Positions 45,904 through 57,390 of a stretch of 64,000 nucleotides of DNA are shown one piece after another (position 1 is the first letter of the stretch; each line of letters starts with the position of its first letter). Position numbers and translations under genes: made by a program. This DNA comes from Cyprinodon diabolis. Lineage: Eukaryota > Chordata > Actinopteri > Cyprinodontiformes > Cyprinodontidae. The stretch spans positions 39,835,787-39,899,786 of the forward strand of contig CM060064.1 of the NCBI GenBank assembly GCA_030533445.1, written 5' to 3'. The notes under the pieces were generated by a model. That model saw nothing but the letters and a program-made list of their open reading frames with translations, ran no database searches and was not told the origin of the DNA.

Positions 45904-46653
45904 TTCCGTAAAAATTCAAAAAATATCCACTGGACTTGGTTTTCAAGATTTGAAGACGTTTCGCCACCTCTCCAGGAAGCTTTCTCAATTCAAATGTCTG
46001 GATCCGCAGTGAGTTTGAGTCTTATATGGACAAGGCCTTGTATTGCTTGGAAACATGCAAATGGTAACCGATGAATGGGTCGTTTAGTTCCATCGTTAGC
46101 CTGTAATATCTGAACCTGTCTATGATTCTAGGGGTCGGTCGTTAAAGGGGGGATTGCCATTAAGGGGGGGATTGTCTCCTGTAATACCTGAAACCTGTCT
46201 ATGATTGTTAAGGGTCGGTCGTTAAGGAGGTATTGTTCACCGGCTGGAGCGGGTAGGTCCCTCGTTCCTCTGTGATGGGGTGGGGGGTTTGGTGATATCT
46301 GGAAGGGATCATGTCTATGATTGAATTGTATGTTTTTGGAAGCTGGAATCTGAGTCTGTCACCTCTGTTTAAAGTTGGTTTTTCTCTCTTAACATAGATG
46401 GCTTCCTTCACGCCCCTCTCAAACCACCTATTCATAGACAGGTTCAGATATTACAGGCTAACGATGGAACTAAACGACCCATTCATCGGTTACCATTTGC
46501 ATGTTTCCAAGCAATACAAGGCCTTGTCCATATAAGACTCAAACTCACTGCGGATCCAGACATTTGAATTAAGAAAGCTTCCTGGAGAGGTGGCGAAACG
46601 TCTTCAAATCTTGAAAACCAAGTCCAGTGGATATTTTATGAATTTTTACGGAA
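45904..46653 (-). mobile_element. Penelope-like retroelement remnant with 222-base inverted arms
   Basis: Arms at 45904-46125 and 46432-46653 are inverted copies with about two mismatches and contain the block GAGGTGGCGAAACGTCTTC, common at ends of fish Penelope-like elements. Between and into the right arm, a minus-strand frame (46208-46435) reads RWFERGVKEAIYVKREKPTL and resembles the C-terminal tail of the GIY-YIG endonuclease of these elements. A partial duplication (GGTCGGTCGTTAA twice) lies near 46132 and 46211. Truncated and inactive. Confidence 0.6.
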
Positions 46654-46916
46654 CTGTTAGATTATTTCATTGAGGACTGAAACATGTTTTTTTACTGGAA
46701 CGTTTGATCTGATTTATCTAATGTTTTAAATACTTGTTTCTTAACTGCATTTAATAACTGAACTTTAACATATTTTCTTTTAAGCAATGTTTTGGATATT
46801 TTGGATAACTTTCTTTAGGAATAATGCTATATAAATAAACTCCTTGACTTTAAAAGAACACAGAATTATACACAATATACCTGTTTCAACCTTTAAAGTG
46901 TCTTGAAGTATAAATT

Positions 46917-47511
46917 AATTTCAGTTTATTTATATAGCGCCAGTGCACAACATGTCTCATCTTAAGGCACTTTGACGAATAATTCAAACAGGTCATAGTC
47001 AACTGATTCAAAGTTTTCTAAGGAAAACCAGCTGATTGCATTGACTCATTGACTCGAAGGCAATCTCTCACACAAAGCATACTTAGCGACAGTGGAAGAA
47101 ACCTCCGGAAGAACCAGGCTCAGTGTGAGCAACCATCTCTTTAGGCCGACTGGGGTTGAACCCCAATCGGCATAAAAGATCTCCCTCCAATTCTACTTTT
47201 AGAAATTCTAGGAACCACTACTAAACCTGCAGATTGAGAGCGAAATGCTCTGTTAGGAACATTAGAAAAAATCATATTTCTAATATAAGATGGAGCTTGG
47301 TCATTTAAGGCTTTATATGTGAGAATGAGGATTTTAAATTCTATTCTGGATTTAACAGGAAGCCAATGAAGAGAAGCCAGGATAGGAGAGATATGATCTT
47401 TCTTTTTAATTTTCATAAGAACTCTGGCTGCAGCATTTTGGATCAGCTGAAAGCTTTTAACTGCAGTTTGTGGACTTCCTGATAGTAAAGAATTACAATA
47501 GTCCAAACCTT
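46917..47511 (-). mobile_element. L2-like LINE 3' end with reverse-transcriptase C-terminal fragment
   Basis: The minus-strand frame 47506-47141 reads DYCNSLLSGSPQ, LIQNAAARVL and ILASLHWLPVKSRIEFKILI, the conserved C-terminal part of L2/CR1-type polymerases. It is followed by the same 3'UTR and tail as the other copies in this window. Upstream RT and endonuclease domains are missing, so it is a 5'-truncated dead copy. Confidence 0.85.
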
Positions 47512-49100
47512 AATTTAATCAATTTGCATATAAAATTGTCATAAAATATCAAGCTGCTATAGAAGACTGAAAAAATACGAGAAATGAAAGCAGAAAATCC
47601 CAAAAGGCTTTTTTATATATCCTCAGAGAGAAAGAAAATTGTTTCAATTTTTATTTCTAGTTTCGTCATGTCAGTACATAAAAAACACAATGAACTGAAC
47701 ACAATGACTAAAAAATTAATAAACATAATGGCAAAACAGAGAAGCTGTGAGGAACAACCTTTAGTATCAACAGCCTGACTGTCATTCTTTTACAATGTTG
47801 GGAAAAACCCTGGCCCACTCCCTCTTATGCAATATGGCTTCACTGCTTGCAAGACCCAGTTTGGGTCAAGCCTCAGCTGTCACACAGATGGCTTCACATT
47901 TAACTGTACACTAATTTAAAATACAGAGATCGGGACTCACTACATAGGGGAGACAACTGAAGACGTTGCAGCAGTTTTCTATTGTGAACTAACTATATAA
48001 CTATATAATTATTTGGGAAGGGAATGAGAGCAGTGTCCTTCAGCTAAGAGCAATGTGTAATATTTTGATAAGGCTGGAGCCATGAATGTCTACTCTGCTG
48101 AAGTGTGTGATGTGATGATGTGGCAGACTACAGATGTATAAAATGCCTTTTTAACTGTTTATCGGGGCCCCTTCCTGAGAGGTGAGCCCAGAGGTGAGCA
48201 GCTGCCTTCTGTAAACTCTAAGCATCTTCTCTGATCTGAGTAAGATTACAATTTATATCAAAATCTGTTGTCGTGTCTCCTGGGTATTTAATACACATAA
48301 GTTATGAAGTTTTATTTAAAGAGTTTGTCCTGAGTGATCTCTTTTCAGGAAAAAGAACCGGAGAGAGAAAGCTCCAAAGTGTAGACACACAGAGAGCCTA
48401 TCTTTAAAAGCCTATACCAACCATTTATTTATATAATAAACTTGCATCTATCTGCTAATTGCCCATACTAATATTTTTTTCATAATATATATATATTTTT
48501 TTATTATAAAAAGTGAACCATTGAAACCAACCTGATCCCTTCTTCCCTTGTCCCCACTCCAATGGAGCAATGAGAAGGTTTGAATCAGGTTCACCTTAGT
48601 CTAAATCTGTCATACAAGCCAGCTGTGCAGGGACTTGGTTCAGTAGCAGGCTGAGGTGTGGATTAGAAAGTATTTTAAGCTGGACTCTTAATGCTGATTG
48701 GACTCCAAGGAGGTGCGTTATAATGCTAATTGGCTTGCTTTTGAAGACAGATGAGCCTTTAAATGTGGGTAGGTTGATTTACTTGAATTTCTGCCAAGGC
48801 TTGATTTCTTTGAAAAGTGTACATGCATAGATATTTCAAAATTAAACAATAACATTAAGTTTTTCTTTTTAATATTACCTTTATTAAATGTCCCAAATTA
48901 ACAAGACAAACACAACTTGTTAATGTATTCAAGACACCTTAAAATGTGGGTTTGAAAAAGAAAAAAAAGAGACATCTTGTATTTATTAAACTTCTCTTAA
49001 AAATATGTAGTACCGCCATTGTTCAGATTCATAGTTGTGGCATTTATAAAAATCACCTCCTGCCGTGTAATTAATATGTCCACCAGCAGTGCAGCCACAT
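47512..49100. other. Intergenic spacer
   Basis: AT-rich with no recognisable coding or RNA gene. A short GC-richer part near 48165-48240 shows no domain similarity. Confidence 0.45.
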
Positions 49101-49109
49101 TTCCTTAGA

Positions 49110-49600
49110 TATTAAGTAACTTTAGACTTAGAGAAATCTTATTTTCATTTTGTATGCGCAGAGTGTATACAAAACAAAATTTTGTTGCATACAGCTTAAA
49201 ACATTTTAAATATAAAGTGCAGCAGTGATCAGAATGTACACAATGTAGGAGAAAAAAAAACTTTTTAAGATAATGGTGCAAAAGGGCATTAATATGAAAA
49301 AGTTCAGTGCAGTGCAAAATAGATATCGTGCAAAATGCTGTAGAAATATTGAGTTGTGTCCTGTTTAAAAGGATTACAGAAGTATAGCAACGTCGGCAGT
49401 GCAAAATAAAGATGCAGAATCCAGTTTAGAGTTCAGCAGTTCAGCAGTCTGATGGCAGCAGGGGGGAAAAAAGCTGTTGCAGAACCTGCTGGCCCTGCAG
49501 TAGATGCAGTGAAGCCTCTTCCCAGACGGTAGCACGGAGAACAGTCCATGGCGGGGGGTTTGAGGGGTCACTGATTATGTTAGGGGCTGAGGACACACAG
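49110..49600 (-). mobile_element. LINE 3' end (CR1/L2-group) remnant
   Basis: The minus-strand frame 49571-49420 reads RHGLFSVLPSGKRLHCIYC and NSFFPPCCHQTAELLN, the typical extreme C-terminus of a fish LINE ORF2. It is followed downstream on the same strand by an A-rich 3'UTR reaching about 49110. 5'-truncated. Confidence 0.62.
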
Positions 49601-50979
49601 CACTGCGATGAGATGTCCATAATGCTTTAGCTTTAGTTCCTCAAACTGTAAACTGCCACAGAACACCATGTGCTAGCTAGATGCAATGATTTTAGAACAC
49701 GCTCACCGTGTAACTTTGGGGTAAAATAAACAATGGTTAAATTAAGCTAAGTTTTAAGTTTGTAAGTCTAAGTTTTTGCAAAAAAAAACAAAACAGTCAG
49801 GATAGTATGACAGAAATACTTCTCATTGGAAAAAAATCAATGTTCACACCTCAAAAACACATTTTATCCAATAAATTCAGAAGATGATCGTTTTTTTTGG
49901 TGAGTGGACCTCCAATTAAGCTTGTGCAGCACCAATGTCATCAATAGAGCATGTCCCTAACTGCAGAAAAAAAAAACTGTCCCCAGTCTCCTCTCCTGTC
50001 TAGACCTGTTTAATTAGAGACAAGAGACAAAGAACCATCCCTCCATCAACATGCTTGACAGTAGGTGAGATTGTTATAATAATTTCTGTTTGTGGTTCTC
50101 TAGAAAAATAGCCAAACAACTTTACTTTGATTTCATCTGTCCAAAGCACATAGTTCAATAAATCTTGATGTTAACACAGACACAATCTGGAAAATATAGG
50201 TTTGCTGCTATGTTCTTATTTAGGGAAAAGATGCTTTCTTAAAGAAAAGCTTTCCAAGCTCCTCATATCTATTCAGTCTCCTTCCAATTTCAACTTAAAC
50301 ATACAGCATACTTACTCGTGTCTGTATCTTTTGATCTTTTTTTTAATCCCTTTTTCCACAACTTCAGTTTGGGGTAAATTTGGTGAGATTACCATTGAGG
50401 AATAAATGGGCACCTACATTATATCTTTTACATACTCTAACATAGATTAAAATCACCTTATCCCTTCCCAGGCTGATGGGCAGAAACAGCTGCTTATCTC
50501 AGGTAACTGTTGATCTAAGTTCCTTGCTATTGTGTTTACACGCATCTGTATGCCCGCCTGCCAGTACCATAACACCCTGGTGCGACTTCCCCTCTATTCC
50601 CCTGTGGATGTATCAAGTACTTCACACGTAGCAGTTTCATTTCAGTCTTAGTTTTGAAATATGAGGAAAAAATACTATTTGGGTTCTAATGTGTCTGTAA
50701 ACAGAGTTTGAATTTAAATGACTTAACAAGCTGGTGAAGACCGAATAGTTTAAGCTTAAAATGTAAACATATGGCATTGTTTTTTTAATCTTTATTAAAA
50801 CACAATTGTACAAAAAATAATGGAAATAAAAGAGCTGATCACCCGCTTTTGTCTGAATGACAGCTTAGTTGTATCCTGGACTTTTCAACTAAAAGGCCAC
50901 AAATGGTGCGAGTGAACAACATGCTTTCATAAAACAGCCTTATATCAACATGTTATTCTCATTTCCATCAGTAGTATAG

Positions 50980-51420
50980 AGAAGTGTCAACAAAGACAGC
51001 CTCTCCTGAGGAAGTTGGACCAGTTTTATGTCAGCAAGCTCTTCCTGTCCACAATCTACAGTTCATACATAAAGAGCATGTTAACCTCGTCCTGCATCAA
51101 CTGGTTTTACCCCATCTCTGTGCAAAATAAAAATTGTCTGCAGAGCATACGATGTCTTTGAAAATTAGTGGTCTGCCAACAAGAGCTCTCTACACAGTTT
51201 GTGAGTGATATATAGGGAAAGCTATCTAGATCATATGGGAACCTGATCATCCTCTGTATCCTGAATTCACATGGCGGCTGTCTGGAGGTTGTAATACCCA
51301 AAGAAGAAAGGCCACCTTTAAGCTGAGGGCTGTTACTCTTCTCAACACTCAGCCATCTTTGAAGTGGAGCCAGCTGATGGTCCCAGCCTAACTAGGAACT
51401 CCTGTTGCACTTTAGGCTAC
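50980..51420 (+). mobile_element. Degenerate LINE reverse-transcriptase fragment
   Basis: The frame from 51000 reads LLRKLDQFYVSKLFLSTIYS then SMLTSSCINWF, matching the LRKL ... FY-S-I-S-L--S RT C-terminal region of fish LINEs. Stops and small shifts interrupt it afterwards, so it is an old copy. Confidence 0.5.
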
Positions 51421-51649
51421 ATATGCACACAACACTGTTAACAGTTGCATTAGCTGCTTTTCCCTCTGTAGTATGCTGTGCTACTCATGAGCTTCTTCGC
51501 CATCATCATCAGAAAGCTTAACTGTTGTGAAAACTCACAATATCCCAAAGAGAACTGCATATTTGCACCATACAGACTCTGTATGCTCTGAACTTCCATA
51601 TCAATGCGATTTTTTTGCACCATGTTTTTTCTCCCACACTGTTTACATT

Positions 51650-52310
51650 TGATCACTGCTGCACTTTAAGGAATGGGAATCGGAGGGAGAGAGTTTTATT
51701 AAAGAAAATTTGATTGAAAAATGGCACAAAAAAACGGTGGAACGAAAAAAAAAGGAAGATGTTTTTTTATAAAATTCAGAAGATAGTAGGAAAAAGAAGA
51801 AATGAAAGATGAAATAGAAAGGAGGAGAGAGTGATAACAAGGTTAAGATTTGGGCATAAAGGACTTAATTATACACTTTTCAAAATTCAAAAGCAAACTA
51901 CTGGCAAATGTGATTACTGTGGAAAATATAAGAAAACAGATCATGTTATACAGGAATGTCATAAATATGAAAGTGAGAGAAGATATATGAGGAGACTGTA
52001 TTATGTTTGTATGTTTGACTGTATTAAGGAAAAGATTAATTTATTAGATATTTTGAGGAAGAATTTGGGGAGTAAACATATACAAATAATTATAATTTCA
52101 ATTTTTAGAGAAAACTAAATTATTTCATAGAATTTGATTATAGAGAGGGTGAATATGTGTATGATATAGATGGATAGAATACAATTTCTTTCTTAGAAAT
52201 GTTATATATACCAGTAAGTGGCAGTAATGCTACTAAATGTTTGTTGCCAGCCGCCAATAAAGCCAACAAGAAGAAGAGGAGGAGGAGGAGGAGAAGGAGG
52301 AGGAAGAATG
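51650..52310 (+). mobile_element. LINE 3' end (I/Tx1-like) with CCHC-like ORF2 tail and (GAG)n terminus
   Basis: Frame 51831-52118 reads ITRLRFGHKGLNYTLFKI, then a zinc-knuckle-like CDYCGKYKKTDHVIQEC, the usual C-terminus of fish LINE ORF2 proteins (TRLR-GHTGLN ... C-C ... ETVEHVL--C). Downstream are the family tail words CCAGTAAGTGGCAGTAATGC and CCGCCAATAAAGCC, and a GAAGAGGAGG simple tail ending near 52310. 5'-truncated. Confidence 0.75.
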
Positions 52311-52437
52311 GGAATGTTATGAAAGCTGTACGAAACGAAATTTCTTTTTGCATACACTCTGTATATACAAAATGACAAAAGCTGTCTAAGACCTAAGACC
52401 TCTAAGACCTAAGAGCCTTTAAATTGTCCCTCTAGGA

Positions 52438-52642
52438 CAGTGGTGTCAAACCGGCTCCAGAAAGGGCCATGTGGCTGCAGGTTTTCTTTCCAAACAAACA
52501 ATAGTACATCAGACCCCATTCATCTCATCAAGCCTTCATGTTAAGACTGGACTCACTCGCTGGAGTCTGGTGTGCCATTGCTTGGTTGGAAAGAAAAATC
52601 TGCCGCCACACAGCCCTTTCTGGAGCCGGTTTGACATCCCAG
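52438..52642. mobile_element. hAT-type MITE, 205 bases
   Basis: Terminal inverted repeats contain GTCAAACCGGCTCCAGAAAG and its reverse complement CTTTCTGGAGCCGGTTTGAC. The outermost bases are CAGTGGTGTC at left and CTGGGATGTC (reverse complement) at right. Flanks CTCTAGGA (52430-52437) and CTCTGGGA (52643-52650) match at 7 of 8 bases, a slightly decayed 8-base duplication. No coding capacity. Confidence 0.78.
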
Positions 52643-52969
52643 CTCTGGGATAAATAAAGTTATTGAACTGAATTGAATTCAGCTGGATCTGAATAAATAA
52701 TTTTGCATATAAAATATTACTTAGTTAGACAAATATTTACTATACAGTAGACTCATGTCATATTTAAACAGGCCAATTAATAATACCCTAAGTTTGTAAA
52801 TCAAAGCTACATTTTTAAGGTGCAATGCAGCATTATCTTATCCTCTCCCTCTCTTAATACCATTTGTGAAAATATAGTATCATCTCTGGCTTGTTTAGTT
52901 CTTGTTTCTGTCTGCAAGAAGAAAAAAACAAAACAAAACACAGATGCAGGTTATGTAAACCGATGGCTG

Positions 52970-53260
52970 ATGGCCAGTCACTCCTTTGATGTCGTTGTGG
53001 GACCTCAGGGAGTGTGGCGCTGTTTCCTGCTCCCTGACCAATCATTTTAAACAAAAACATGCGGGGATAAACGGGGCGGCGCTGTTCAGCAAACAGCACA
53101 ATCACACACGCAGTGAGTGGATGTGTATTGGGCCTCACCCCCCACCGTCCGATGTCTCTCACACACATTCACATGCAGGGAAACCACGACGACGCGAAAC
53201 CACGCCAAATTCTCCACACCAAACCAATGGTAGGTTCCCTTTCATCTGTTTCTAGGCCTG
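52970..53260 (+). promoter_or_regulatory. CpG-rich block upstream of arl4a, possible alternative first exon
   Basis: A GC/CpG-rich stretch in AT-rich surroundings, with a CCAAT box (53038-53042) and, after CAAACCAATG, a GTAGGT donor-like site near 53229. It lies about 800 bases before the main probable arl4a promoter. Its role is not shown by the sequence. Confidence 0.3.
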
Positions 53261-53465
53261 TAGCGGCGGCTAGCTTGATTGTCCGTAGATATTTTCTTGT
53301 CTTACACACTCATATAGACTTCATTGTTATGTATTGCTGCAATTCTGTCTCCGCGGTAGAATCTTATCAGCATTAATTTCAAACGTATCGCATGTAATTC
53401 AGGGGAAAAACTACACTCATCTTGCGATACTCCCAACATACGTTAAACATACATGTTAGAGCCAA

Positions 53466-53502
53466 TAATAATAATAATAATAATAATAGTAAAAAAAAAA
53501 AC

Positions 53503-53537
<35 letters not shown>

Positions 53538-53561
53538 CATACATGTGTGTGTGTGTGTGTG
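53466..53561. repeat. Microsatellites (AAT)n and (GT)n/(TA)n
   Basis: An AAT array (about 53466-53489), a poly-A tract, then GTGTGTGT/TATATATA/GTGTGTGT up to about 53561. Simple repeats only, between the CpG-rich block and the arl4a promoter. Confidence 0.9.
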
Positions 53562-53683
53562 TAATTATTATTTTTTTAAACTAATTTTTCGTATAATTTT
53601 GACAAATTAAATAGTGTTCCAATCATTATGGGCAACAGGTGATCTCTTACCGGCCAGAATACGTGAGTGGCAGCTGATTTCGG

Positions 53684-53720
53684 CCAATCAGGTATTAGAC
53701 CATAGAGGCCAGGAGCCAAT
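53684..53720 (+). promoter_or_regulatory. arl4a: Paired CCAAT boxes of the arl4a promoter
   Basis: CCAATCAG occurs twice, with CCAAT at 53684-53688 and 53716-53720, 28 bases apart, just before GC-rich sequence that leads into the inferred first exon. NF-Y-type paired CCAAT boxes suit a TATA-less promoter. The transcription start is probably around 53760-53800 (inference). Confidence 0.5.
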
Positions 53721-53779
53721 CAGATTTGTCCGCAGTGCCAGTGTGGGCGTTGCCCCAGCCGGACAGGATACACAAGCAG

Positions 53780-54003
53780 CAGAGCGGTGTCATCAGCCGT
53801 AGTTTCACTGAGGACGCAGAGGAAAAACAGCGGCTAGAAAGGGTGTTGGTTCCTTGATAGGACGGTTTTTTTTCTTCAGCCGTCGTTGCTGTGAGGATAC
53901 GAAGAAGCAAAGCGATTTCAGATCGTTTTAACTAGAGAAGAAATCACACCTCGGTTCGGACAGGATTACATTTAACGTTTCTCCAAACAGGGCTCACTCT
54001 GAG
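53780..54003 (+). other. arl4a: arl4a untranslated exon 1 (5' border approximate)
   Basis: GC-rich sequence ending CTCTGAG before a strong GTAAGG donor at 54004. It pairs with the poly-T/CAG acceptor ending at 57310, giving exon 2 from 57311 and an 80-base leader before the ATG. The 5' border is a guess; the donor is clear. Confidence 0.55.
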
Positions 54004-54634
54004 GTAAGGGATCGCTACCTCTAGATAAGGAAGATCTATTTTTTTCATTATAATATAGTATATTTTCTAAGAAAGGGCAGCTGGAGAATTGATTGTTTCG
54101 TCGTAAACATTATAAGGATCAAGTGAGGTTAATACAAATAAGATTCGTGTAATTCTATTAAAAATGTAAGCTACAGCATTTCAGTGAGGCAGAGGAATAT
54201 AGAAATGTGTTAAAAGCTCTCAAGCTGCTGCTTCTTTCACAGTAATATATTTCCCAGTTACAAAAAAACAAACAAAAAAGAAGTGTTGTTTATATAAATT
54301 GTTAATCCAGACTTTGAGTGCTATAAAAAACCCTTACTGTAAAAATAAATATGATACATTATATATGTGTGGCTATAATATAAATGTCCTTTTTGTACCT
54401 GTAAAACAAATCCTTAAATATTTCTCCAAATGAAGCTAAAATTAGTTATTTAATTGTATTTAATAAGGCATTACTTTTAAATGATGGTTTACCAAAGCAT
54501 ATTTCCATTTATGTTGGGTTTTAAACCATGTTTGAGACAGAATATGACCTCTGATCCAAAATAACAATGCTTCATCTGCATGGATATCACTTTTTGTTTT
54601 TTGCAACACGTGTCGATTGTAGCAAAAAATGGCT

Positions 54635-54919
54635 TTAAAAGAGAGAATCAAAGTCTGGGAAAGCAAAGTTATCCTCAGCTTTAGGTTTCATCTCTTGGCT
54701 CCTCTTGAACAAAATGTTGGTTTTTGTCATTGGCTTTCCATCTAGGGTGTGATGCTCATTGACTTCCTGCTCTGATTTGATTTGTTCACAGAAGTAGGAA
54801 TTTCTAACCTCCATGTAATACATTTCAACTGAAACATTTTCAAAGTCATCATTATAAGTAATAATGTCAGTGCAACAGGGCAATATTGAACTTTCGTGTT
54901 CAAGATGGCTGCTACTCAC
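54635..54919 (-). other. Unrecognised 94-codon open frame in arl4a intron
   Basis: An acidic frame with motifs such as NDDFENVSVEMYYMEVRNSY and EDNFAFPDFDSLF, ending in TAA. It opens with GTG rather than ATG. Composition looks protein-like rather than random. It lies close to transposon-derived sequence and may be part of one. No domain was recognised and expression is unknown. Confidence 0.25.
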
Positions 54920-55149
54920 ATCAACCCCGGTTAGACTTTTCTACTTCAACAGTTGTAGCCGTTTTATGATATTTATGTAAAACCAGTTGTACGCGTATTG
55001 TTACTTATTGTAAATAAAACTGGATGTGCATGTTTACATGCACCAAATGTTGTGTTAAGAGTTTTGTTATTGTTGTAGCTGTTGGCTGTAAACAAACAGT
55101 GGGAAATATGAGGGTTCACAAGGAGGAATCTTAAAAGCTACACCACTCC

Positions 55150-56040
55150 GAGTTCTGAGGTTAATGGAACGCGCCATAACTGCAGGTTAGATTTAAAGTT
55201 GCCCCCAACAGGCCAGGAGTAAAAATCTCTGTCTGTGCCTATTGGCCAACACACTGACCAATGAGGGCAACTGACTGTGACGTAGTAAGCGTGAGAGAAA
55301 GCTGGTGAGGGAGTGTCAACAAACAGCCTGTCGGTAAAACAGCGAATACGTCCTTTTTAAACATGATTGATTTTAGAGGCTCTTCCTGCTCACGTTTCAA
55401 AGAAAACCCCAAGTCTAATCCTTTCAAAACTGATTCCAAAGCAGAGTCAAAAATCGCCATCAGAGCCAGCGGTCCTTCACTCAAGACTATGCCGAGAGAG
55501 GGCTGCTGCAGATGGGCTGCGGTTAGCTCTGGCTGCGGTTAGCCTCAGAGGTCAGCTGGTTGCCGCGGTCCTCTCAACTTTCGAAATGTTTTTTTTAATT
55601 ATGCATTAAATGGGTAAATGTACCATATAGTGAAGCTTTAAAATATAATATTCTCGCCTCAAAGTATAGTGAAGCTTTAAAATATAATATTCTCGCCTCA
55701 AATTATTTTAAAACAATACTTTTATTCAGCAACAGAAAGAGAACTTTTAACTTTCAATGGAGCACTCCATTGAAAGCTGCTGCTGCCGCAGTGCAGGCTA
55801 CTCTTCAAAAGTTGTTGCTATCTTCCTTGTTGTGCTTTCTCCAGCGTTGTGCAGCTTTGTCATCCCACCCTCAAAACCCCACACGCTTTGCATCCCAAAA
55901 ATTTTAAACGCATCTCTGCGTTGTGATTGGCCCGCCAGTTCTAGGGCCTGGGGCATTGATTGAGGCTAGACCGAACTCACAGGAAAAAATAATTTTGGCC
56001 GCTGGAAGGTGGGGCTAGTATACTAGGCTGTATAAATAGA
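55150..56040 (-). mobile_element. Deleted DNA-transposon-like element carrying a RecQ-type helicase start
   Basis: The minus-strand segment 55460-55326 encodes ATG plus 44 codons including LGFSLKREQEEPLKS and KKDVFAVLPTG, the Q-motif and start of Walker A of RecQ-like SF2 helicases seen in multicopy fish sequences. The frame breaks immediately after PTG, before the essential GK. Flanking CpG-rich sequence (CCAATGAGGGCAACTGACTG at 55258-55277; GATTGGCCCGCCAGTTC near 55925) looks like element ends. Borders are approximate. Confidence 0.5.
55626..55703. repeat. Two-copy 39-base tandem duplication
   Basis: Units 55626-55664 and 55665-55703 begin TATAGTGAAGCTTTAAAA and differ only in the last base. 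Such near-identity points to a recent local duplication. Confidence 0.9.
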
Positions 56041-57390
56041 TCCAATTTATCTTCCAGTCATTTTAGTGCTTTTCAATATTAGCTAGTGCTAATTTCCACC
56101 CATGTTCGTGATAATACCTACCTACCTACAATAAACGGCATTTGACCCCAATGTTATTCGCAAACATTAGAAGCTACAAGCAAATTCCCAACTTGGAATC
56201 CAACAAAAACCCAACAAAGCCGTTACATTTCTTCTTGATCGTATTTGGGAGATGTTTAATGGTGAGACGTAATGGTGAGATGTTTTAAAAAAAAATGAGA
56301 GATGAATTTTTTTTATAGAAGTATGACCTGCTGATTTCAAATATTCGTCGTAAATACCAACACAGCAAAAACAAACTAGAAATAAGTAAACATTCCTTAA
56401 ATAAATGTATTTACCCTTAACTTAGTAGGCAAAGACGATGCTTTGCCAATGGAATGAACATTTTTACTCTTAAAATAAGATGATTAGACAATATGCACTT
56501 GAAATAAGACAATGCAATTGATTTTTTTCTTATTTTAAATGTAAATTGACTCATTCCACTGGCAAAGTGTCTCACTTACCTCCTCAATTCAAGAACAAAC
56601 GCACTTTTTTAAAGAAACAACTGTCCAGATTTCGATTTGTTTTTTTTTTAACCACTGTTTGAATGGAACATATTACAATAGTATTGTAAAAATTTTTTAT
56701 TTTGTTTTTTTAACTGACCAGATTAAACGCCTGTCTCTCCATGCATCACTGGAAACTGCTACTGTCAATTATTCAGTGTTTCTATACAAATACATTAATT
56801 GAAATCGCAAAACCTAAAGTTTATGCTAAGATTTAGAGAGTTAATTTCTCCATTGTGAGATCAATAAAGTTTTATTTCTATTTCTTTATGTTTTTCATGC
56901 CAGTGCATCTTGGAAGTGAAGTCTTTATTGCCCGTTGAAATCAGAGTTCAGTAAAACCTGCAGGTTACACTGAGAATATATATTTTCTAATGTTGCATAT
57001 CATTTATGGAATCCCTTAATTCAGATCTGGACTTAAAAGCAGCATAAATTGAAAGGATTTAATAAATGATGGCTTTCTTTTACACATAAACAACCTTGTA
57101 ATTTATTTCATACAGAAAAAAATATTAGATATTTTAGGAGGAAACGAGTAAAGACTACGGCATAATGATCTCCATCTGCTGGTGTAGTGCTTTCTATTTG
57201 CTTAAATTTATCTTTTTTTCCTGTAATGTTGCTTCTCTTTGTAGTTGTTTAGTTAAATCATTGTTTAATTCACATGTTTGAAGAAAATAACACGGATAAT
57301 TTTTTTTCAGGTTTTCCTGCTGCCTTTCTGGACCATAAGCACCTGTGAGGACTGTTTCTGAAACCTCATTCATCTCCTTTTTATATCCCC

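Larger units (their letters stand above)
54004..57310 (+). other. arl4a: arl4a 5'UTR intron
   Basis: A 3.3 kb intron between the untranslated first exon and the coding exon. It holds a minus-strand 94-codon frame (54635-54919), a transposon-like block with a RecQ-type helicase fragment (about 55150-56040) and a 39-base tandem duplication (55626-55703). The remainder is AT-rich without recognised features. Confidence 0.5.

Noticed and set aside
38195..52400. Search for scinderin exons between vwde and arl4a
   Set aside because: No gelsolin-type motif or exon series was seen; only retroelement remnants.
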